Source: Opitutales bacterium
Lineage (GTDB): Bacteria > Verrucomicrobiota > Verrucomicrobiia > Opitutales > JAIRKQ01
Direction of reading: 5' to 3'
Length of the DNA: 11,218 nucleotides
NCBI GenBank assembly: GCA_029059365.1
Contig: JAIDVZ010000057.1
Location: 1 to 11,218, forward strand
Shown here: positions 6,986-11,218 of the stretch, piece after piece
How the letters are laid out: the number at the start of each line of letters is the position of its first letter
How positions within the stretch are numbered: the stretch's first letter is position 1
Made by a program: the position numbers and the translations under genes
The notes under the pieces: model-generated
Told to the model about the DNA's origin: nothing
Database searches by the model: none
What the model saw: only the letters and a program-made list of their open reading frames with translations

Positions 6986-8257
6986 ATGATGCCAAATGTA
7001 CATTGCATAATCATGGGCGGAGGACGTGGTGATAGATTGTATCCCCTCGTAAAAAATCGCTGTAAGCCTGCGGTACCATTGGCAGGGAAGTATCGATTGG
7101 TCGATATCCCTATTAGCAATTGTATCAACTCTGCATTCAATAAAATATATATTCTGACTCAGTTTCAGACCAGGTCGTTACATAGACACATCGAACAAAC
7201 TTACCGATTCGATTCATTCAGTGATGGGACAATTGATATCTTTCCAGCTGAACAAACAGCATCTGATGGTGAACATTGGTATGTCGGGAATGCCGATGCT
7301 GTACGAAAAAACTTACAATATATTCCCATGCAAGATGATGATATTATACTGATCCTTTCCGGTGATCAATTATACCGCATGGATCTTGCAGATTTAGTAC
7401 ATCATCACATCAAATTAAACGCTGATATAACCATATCGGCAAAAGTTATCCCGGAATATAAAATTTCCTCATTTGGAATAATGTCCATAGATGAGCAATT
7501 TAATATTAAAGAATTTGTCGAAAAACCAAAAGATAAAGAACAAACTGTTGGGTATGAAATTCCTGACAGCCTTAAATTTGCGCTAAAAAAATCTTTTCGT
7601 TACCCAACATACTTAGCTTCTATGGGGATATACGTCTTTACCGCCCATATTTTAAAAAAGGTTCTAACTGATGATAACGGTAGTGATTTCGGAAAAGATA
7701 TTCTTCCTAATGTACTAAAAAATTATAAGACAGTTGGATATCTATTTGATGGATATTGGGAAGATATAGGTACAATTCGGTCATTCTTTAACACCAATCT
7801 CATGTTGACCGATGTTGTTCCAGAATTCGATTTTTTTGATGCTAAGAATCCGATATATACCCGTGCTCGTTATCTGCCAGCCTGTAAAGTAAATAGCAGT
7901 CAAATCGAGAATACATTGTTGTCCGATGGTTGCATAATTACAGGAGCATCTTTGAGTAGATGCGTCGTCGGGTTACGTTCTGTAATTCGTAAAAATACAC
8001 ACCTAGAAAATGTTCTGATGTTTGGGGCTGACTATTTTGATTCGCATGACACAAATGAGCATGAAATTGCGATGGGAATAGGAGAAAATACGACCATAAA
8101 AAATGCTATAATTGATGAAAATGTACGTATAGGCAATAATGTCTATCTCTCTCCTGATGGCAAACCAGATGGATATGAAAAAGATGGTTTATACGTCAAA
8201 GACGGTATCCTCTGCATCACGGAAAAAGCGATAATCCCGGACAATACAATATTTTAA
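6986..8257 (+). CDS. glgC: Glucose-1-phosphate adenylyltransferase (ADP-glucose pyrophosphorylase)
   Basis: Makes ADP-glucose from glucose-1-phosphate and ATP, the first committed and normally allosterically controlled step of bacterial glycogen synthesis. Of 423 residues, the N-terminal nucleotidyltransferase domain shows IIMGGGRGDRLYPLVKNRCKPAVP from position 8, YRLVDIPISNC near 36-46, SGDQLYRMD (125-133) with metal-binding D127, FVEKPK (177-182), ASMGIYVF near 211-218, FGKDILP near 235-241 and GYWEDIGT near 256-263. The C-terminal left-handed beta-helix ends with AIIDENVRIGNNV and the usual short tail. ATG at 6986 (or 6989) matches the family start; the frame extends to a TTG at 6956 but the extra residues are not family-like. 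The conserved GTADAV motif reads GNADAV here. It is transcribed away from the sugar-phosphate antiporter gene. The nucleotide-kinase gene follows after 45 bases. Confidence 0.97.
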   Translation: MMPNVHCIIMGGGRGDRLYPLVKNRCKPAVPLAGKYRLVDIPISNCINSAFNKIYILTQFQTRSLHRHIEQTYRFDSFSDGTIDIFPAEQTASDGEHWYVGNADAVRKNLQYIPMQDDDIILILSGDQLYRMDLADLVHHHIKLNADITISAKVIPEYKISSFGIMSIDEQFNIKEFVEKPKDKEQTVGYEIPDSLKFALKKSFRYPTYLASMGIYVFTAHILKKVLTDDNGSDFGKDILPNVLKNYKTVGYLFDGYWEDIGTIRSFFNTNLMLTDVVPEFDFFDAKNPIYTRARYLPACKVNSSQIENTLLSDGCIITGASLSRCVVGLRSVIRKNTHLENVLMFGADYFDSHDTNEHEIAMGIGENTTIKNAIIDENVRIGNNVYLSPDGKPDGYEKDGLYVKDGILCITEKAIIPDNTIF

Positions 8258-8265
8258 AAAATACA

Positions 8266-8293
8266 TTGACTTAGCAAATTGGCTAGGTATGTG
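8266..8293 (+). promoter_or_regulatory. Possible promoter before the nucleotide kinase gene
   Basis: TTGACT (8266-8271, five of six matches) and TATGTG (8288-8293, three of six) are 16 bases apart. If active, transcripts would begin near 8300, almost at the ATG at 8303. That would make the mRNA nearly leaderless for that start, or give a leader of about 78 bases for the alternative start at 8378. Co-transcription with glgC is equally possible. Confidence 0.28.
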
Positions 8294-8302
8294 TCTTCGC
8301 AA

Positions 8303-9241
8303 ATGAAGAGAAATTTTCTGGCCTATCTGCTGTTGTTTTGTGCCCCTTTCGCATATAAAGCATATTGCACGGAGGTGATGGGGTACACGGAGAATAGCAA
8401 AATGAGCAGCGATAGCGTATTACAGAAAACGGAAGACGAAGTTGAACCGGAGGAGTCCGATGTTCCGCAGAAAAAAATGAGAACAAACTTCGGCAAACCT
8501 TCCAAGGCAAACATGGACAGGGACGATACAGTAGTGGCAAAAAAAGCGAAGGCAATTTTTGATGAAATTTTCGAAGAATTAACCGATGAACACAGTGGCT
8601 CCGAGCTGATATTCCCTAACAAAATGGTATGGCTAAACGGCGCCCCAGGAGCGGGAAAAGGAACCAACACCGCAACTATTATGCGTATATTGGAAATTCC
8701 AAGCAAACCAATTGAGGTAAGCTCACTTCTGACATCTCCTGAAGCGGAAGCTCTCAAAGCATCTGGGAAATTGGTAGATGATAAGACGGTTGTCAAACTG
8801 GTGTTTGAAACGTTGCTGCGTCCGGAAAATGTTAACGGTGTGATCATTGATGGTTTCCCGCGCACAAAGGTACAAGCTGAATGTTTAAAATTATTGGTCC
8901 ATAGATTGCAGTCCGATGCAAAGAACAAATGGTGTAAGTTCACGATTGTAAACTTCATGGTCTCTCGTGAAACAAGCATTAATCGTCAACTTGCACGTGG
9001 TCGAGCTGCGCTTGAACATAACAAAATAGTTAAAGAATCCGCTATCGGTGAGGAGGTTCCGGTACGCAGTACAGATCTTAGCTGGGATGTAGCTAATTTT
9101 CGATATCAAACGTACCTCAATGAGACCAGAGAAAGTTTATCAATCTTACAAGATCTTGTAGAGTACGATGAGATCAACGCTGAAGGCTCATTAGAAGAGG
9201 TACGTGAAAGGATATATAAGGTGTTTTCAGTTACGCAATAA
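8303..9241 (+). CDS. Nucleoside monophosphate kinase (adenylate kinase-like) with apparent Sec signal peptide
   Basis: A 312-residue protein, clearly longer than ordinary adenylate kinase (about 180-220). Residues 1-25 look like a Sec signal: MKRN, a hydrophobic core FLAYLLLF, then AYKAYC-TE. Residues 26-85 are polar, acidic and lysine-rich, probably disordered. The kinase domain starts near 104: P-loop GAPGAGKGT (113-121), SSLL and GKLVDD of the NMP-binding region, DGFPRT (183-188), RQLARGR (228-234), and R255, D258 and R267 in the pattern expected after the LID. The LID is short and has no zinc cysteines. All hallmark catalytic residues are present, so activity on AMP or another NMP with ATP is likely. 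A 320-residue reading from TTG at 8279 is less likely. A second ATG at 8378 lies just after GGAGG and would give a cytoplasmic form. Sampled lines are 43-48% GC against 25-33% in glgC. Confidence 0.8.
   Translation: MKRNFLAYLLLFCAPFAYKAYCTEVMGYTENSKMSSDSVLQKTEDEVEPEESDVPQKKMRTNFGKPSKANMDRDDTVVAKKAKAIFDEIFEELTDEHSGSELIFPNKMVWLNGAPGAGKGTNTATIMRILEIPSKPIEVSSLLTSPEAEALKASGKLVDDKTVVKLVFETLLRPENVNGVIIDGFPRTKVQAECLKLLVHRLQSDAKNKWCKFTIVNFMVSRETSINRQLARGRAALEHNKIVKESAIGEEVPVRSTDLSWDVANFRYQTYLNETRESLSILQDLVEYDEINAEGSLEEVRERIYKVFSVTQ
8371..8375 (+). promoter_or_regulatory. Strong internal Shine-Dalgarno-like GGAGG
   Basis: GGAGG (followed by TG) is the best ribosome-binding match near this gene and lies inside the coding sequence, right after the signal-like segment. 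The next in-frame ATG is at 8378, only two bases away, closer than the usual 5-9. It raises a doubt about the start of the kinase gene but does not settle it. Confidence 0.35.
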
Positions 9242-9246
9242 ATGGC

Positions 9247-9276
9247 TTGACACCAAACAAAAATTTAAAGATTACT
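9247..9276 (+). promoter_or_regulatory. Candidate promoter for rpmH cluster
   Basis: A perfect TTGACA (9247-9252) lies six bases after the kinase stop. At 17-18 bases downstream the sequence is GATTACT (9270-9276), only a fair -10. Transcription would start about 10-14 bases before the rpmH ATG, close to the GAAGAAGGA ribosome site. The position between two apparently unrelated genes supports it. Confidence 0.35.
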
Positions 9277-9295
9277 GACCGAAGAAGGATTTTTC

Positions 9296-9445
9296 ATGAA
9301 ACCATCGTATCATCCATCGAAATTGAAGAGAATAAGGAAATGTGGTTTCCGCGCGCGCATGTCAACACGCGGCGGGTGTGCGGTACTATCAGCTCGCAGA
9401 CGTAAGGGACGTCGTAAGTTGTGCGAGCATGCGTTTATCAAGTAG
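9296..9445 (+). CDS. rpmH: 50S ribosomal protein L34
   Basis: A 49-residue, strongly basic ribosomal protein of the large subunit. It reads [12 protein letters not shown], then [11 protein letters not shown] (17-27), then [12 protein letters not shown] (31-42), the full L34 signature. Usual bacterial L34 is 44-46 residues; this one ends with the extra tail CEHAFIK. AAGGA at 9285-9289, six bases before the ATG at 9296, is a good ribosome site. The stop TAG (9443-9445) shares its last base with the probable GTG start of rnpA. Place and partners (rnpA, yidD) are the classic bacterial order. Confidence 0.97.
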   Translation: MKPSYHPSKLKRIRKCGFRARMSTRGGCAVLSARRRKGRRKLCEHAFIK

Positions 9446-9816
9446 TGAATAAAAGATTCTTCCGCAACCAACGTCTGAAATTAGCTAGTGATTTTAGGCG
9501 TTTAAGTGAGGACTCGGTTTATAAGGTGGTGACTGAGTTTTTTGTTCTGAAAATCCTTCCCAATCAATTATCGTTTTCGCGTATTGGGATTATAACCTCC
9601 AAACGTGTAGGTTGTGCAGTTGAAAGAAATAGAGCACGTCGAATAATTCGCGAAATTTTCCGTACAGCTATACAGTCCAGATACGGTACTTATGATCTTC
9701 TCGTAATCGTCCGTCCAGCTATTCTTCAAACGCGTTTTATTGTGGTACGCGATAAATTTTTATCTAGTATGGAGGAATATTTTAACAAAAATTCAAACAC
9801 CGAAAACTGTTCATAA
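9445..9816 (+). CDS. rnpA: Ribonuclease P protein component
   Basis: The basic protein subunit of RNase P, which binds the RNase P RNA and pre-tRNA 5' leaders so that tRNA 5' ends are trimmed. From the GTG at 9445 it is 123 residues. The start NKRFFRNQRLKLASDFRRL matches the family, and the RNA-binding RNR motif appears in KRVGCAVERNRARRIIREIF (about 53-72), followed by DLLVIVRP. A longer frame begins at GTG 9421, overlapping rpmH by 25 bases; I prefer 9445 because the first residues then fit the family and the TAGTG overlap with rpmH suggests stop-restart coupling. Neither start has a well-spaced Shine-Dalgarno. The stop TAA overlaps the yidD ATG by one base. Confidence 0.95.
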   Translation: MNKRFFRNQRLKLASDFRRLSEDSVYKVVTEFFVLKILPNQLSFSRIGIITSKRVGCAVERNRARRIIREIFRTAIQSRYGTYDLLVIVRPAILQTRFIVVRDKFLSSMEEYFNKNSNTENCS

Positions 9817-10106
9817 TGCGATATACCATGCCTTCAAAATTTTATATGCGAGTATATGCTCTATGCTTACACACTATCGATACGTGTCTGAAATATATAA
9901 TGATCGGGATCATACGGATTTATCAAAATATTTTTTCACCCCTCAAATTTTATTTATTTGGTCCATCTTGTCGTTGCAGATTTCGAGTAACATGCTCAAA
10001 CTACGCGGTCCAAATGTACAAAACACACAACTGTTTAGTAGCTACTTACTTAACCATTAAACGGATACTACACTGCAACCCATTTAGTGAGGTAGAAGAT
10101 GAGTGA
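9816..10106 (+). CDS. yidD: Membrane protein insertion efficiency factor YidD
   Basis: A small protein at the inner membrane thought to help YidC insert membrane proteins. The 96-residue product has an N-terminal amphipathic/hydrophobic stretch, then IIRIYQNIFSPLKFYLFGPS (31-50), CRCRFRVTCSNYAVQ and the conserved TIKRILHCNPF. The cysteine-bearing core is intact. Relative to the short Gram-negative/Firmicute form (SPLLGPSCR), there are extra residues, FYLFGPS, a variant I associate with Verrucomicrobiota. The usual C-terminal GG-x-DPV tail is absent; the protein ends SEVEDE. ATG at 9816 overlaps the rnpA stop (TAATG). The last eight bases overlap the following peptidase gene, so all four genes of the cluster are translationally linked. 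Confidence 0.95.
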   Translation: MRYTMPSKFYMRVYALCLHTIDTCLKYIMIGIIRIYQNIFSPLKFYLFGPSCRCRFRVTCSNYAVQMYKTHNCLVATYLTIKRILHCNPFSEVEDE

Positions 10107-11211
10107 CGCTGTACTATTTTATTCAAACACGAAGATCGATAAGAATCTAAAATATCTTACGAACTGCGATATCGAAGATGATTTTTGTTTAATAAAATCA
10201 GGGATACGTACAATCGCTTTGGTATCCGCCCTTGAGATCAACAGATTGAAAAAAGAATCAATGATTGACGAGATTTACTCGATCGAACAACTACACACCA
10301 AACGTTCTGACTACATATCTCGTTTAGACAAATTTATTCAGCAGATATTACACTCAAAAACGATAACCGTCGCTCAAAATTTTCCGTTTAAACTTGCATC
10401 AGAATTAACATCCCTAGGGTACACCTTGAACCCGAGTCAATATTCTATCCTGCCTGAACGAGAATTAAAAAATGAAAATGAAATTTCGGCTATCAATGGC
10501 GTTCTTTCAACCATAGCAAGGTGTTTTAACCTCGTTCATTCAATACTTGCACAATCAACTATCTCCAAAACTGGTAAACTAAATTACAATGGGAGAACAT
10601 TAACTTCCGAATTTTTGCGCCATGAGATCGAGCAATTTTGTTATCAAAATCAATTGATCGCCGATAGAACTATCGTATCTTGTGGCAAACAATCGTCTGA
10701 TCCACATTGTCAAGGGTACGGTCCATTATTATCAAACGAATTTATTGTCATCGACTTGTTCCCCTATGAAAAAGTGTCCGGCTATTATGGTGATATAACT
10801 CGAACCTTCTTAAAAGGACACGCTTCTGCGGAACAGATTAAGATGTATAATACTGTGCGATCTTCACAGGAATTATGCGAAGAACACTTGACAGCCGGTA
10901 TTAACGGGAAAGATCTTATGAACTCCGTGTTATCATTTTTATCAAAAAACGGGTATCAAACAGATCGATCCGCAGAGGTACCATATGGGATGTTCCATTC
11001 ACTTGGACATGGATTTGGATTAGAAATTCACGAACATCCGGTACTATCAAATAAAGATTATATTTTGAAAAAAGGAAATGTAGTCACACTTGAACCTGGG
11101 CTTTATTATCCCGAAATTGGTGGAGTGCGCATAGAAGATGATTTTCTTGTTACCGATACACGGGCAATAAAGTTATCTGATAATATTCAATATGATTGGA
11201 TGATCGAGTGA
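10099..11211 (+). CDS. M24 family metallopeptidase (Xaa-Pro aminopeptidase-like)
   Basis: A 370-residue cytoplasmic (no signal peptide) pita-bread dipeptidase or aminopeptidase, probably cleaving peptides with proline in second position. Residues 1-120 form the creatinase-like N-terminal domain; the catalytic domain follows from about 125. The five metal ligands are visible: D219 in VIDLFPY, D232 in YYGDITRTF, H304 in SLGHGFGLEIHEHP, E332 in TLEPGLYYP and E346 in GGVRIEDDF. H311 and H203 are likely further active-site histidines. Exact specificity cannot be read from sequence. The ATG at 10099 has a good GAGGT site at 10089-10093, five bases away, and overlaps the yidD end by eight bases. Many bacteria carry yidC at this place; here a peptidase follows yidD. 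The stop is at 11209-11211, with seven bases left in the window. Confidence 0.92.
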   Translation: MSDAVLFYSNTKIDKNLKYLTNCDIEDDFCLIKSGIRTIALVSALEINRLKKESMIDEIYSIEQLHTKRSDYISRLDKFIQQILHSKTITVAQNFPFKLASELTSLGYTLNPSQYSILPERELKNENEISAINGVLSTIARCFNLVHSILAQSTISKTGKLNYNGRTLTSEFLRHEIEQFCYQNQLIADRTIVSCGKQSSDPHCQGYGPLLSNEFIVIDLFPYEKVSGYYGDITRTFLKGHASAEQIKMYNTVRSSQELCEEHLTAGINGKDLMNSVLSFLSKNGYQTDRSAEVPYGMFHSLGHGFGLEIHEHPVLSNKDYILKKGNVVTLEPGLYYPEIGGVRIEDDFLVTDTRAIKLSDNIQYDWMIE

Positions 11212-11218
11212 TTTATCT

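Noticed and set aside
8323..8979. A 218-codon open frame on the minus strand, opposite the nucleotide kinase gene.
   Set aside because: It is fully antisense to a gene with clear catalytic motifs, shows no recognisable family features and is serine/leucine rich as expected of a shadow frame.
9740..10060. A 106-codon plus-strand frame across the rnpA/yidD junction.
   Set aside because: It is the yidD region in another frame; the yidD frame has the family motifs.
10107..11218. A replication origin near the rpmH cluster.
   Set aside because: rpmH often lies near oriC, but no dnaA gene, DnaA-box cluster or AT-rich iteron array was seen in the window.

Overview
The window is AT-rich, gene-dense bacterial chromosome carrying fourteen protein genes and one tRNA. 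The host is most likely a Gram-negative bacterium. A LolA-like lipoprotein-sorting protein implies an outer membrane. The YidD has an FGP..RCRF.-TCS core and the M24 peptidase, nucleotide kinase and LolA-like protein have the style I associate with Verrucomicrobiota (Opitutae/Puniceicoccales). That placement is inference from remembered family features, not a search. A sugar-phosphate antiporter of the type common in bacteria living inside host cells hints at host association.

Layout. Positions 1-1681 (+): the 3' part of metG, then a DUF374-type acyltransferase two bases after it. Positions 1797-1871 (+): a complete tRNA-Cys. Positions 1987-3513 (+): malQ behind a good sigma70-like promoter. 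Positions 3503-6673 (-): a tight four-gene run transcribed leftwards, in the order organophosphate antiporter, truA, secG, lolA-like gene. Its end overlaps malQ tail to tail by 11 bases. Positions 6674-6985: a divergent control region of about 310 bases with candidate promoters in both directions and an operator-like inverted repeat. Positions 6986-9241 (+): glgC, then a nucleoside monophosphate kinase with an apparent Sec signal peptide. Positions 9296-11211 (+): rpmH, rnpA, yidD and an M24 metallopeptidase, all overlapping at their junctions. rpmH is only 49 codons long.

How the genes fit together. The transporter, glgC and malQ suggest a storage-sugar economy: import of a phosphorylated sugar, activation of glucose-1-phosphate to ADP-glucose, and glucan remodelling by MalQ. 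Glycogen synthase, branching enzyme and phosphoglucomutase are not in this window. secG and the LolA-like gene concern protein export and envelope biogenesis. rpmH-rnpA-yidD is the widely conserved ribosome/RNase P/membrane-insertion cluster, but the usual next gene, yidC, is replaced here by a peptidase.

Most of the window is ordinary core metabolism. The item most worth attention is the nucleotide kinase at 8303-9241. It keeps its P-loop and catalytic arginines, yet begins with what looks like an export signal, is visibly richer in GC than glgC, and has a strong internal Shine-Dalgarno sequence just before a second possible start.
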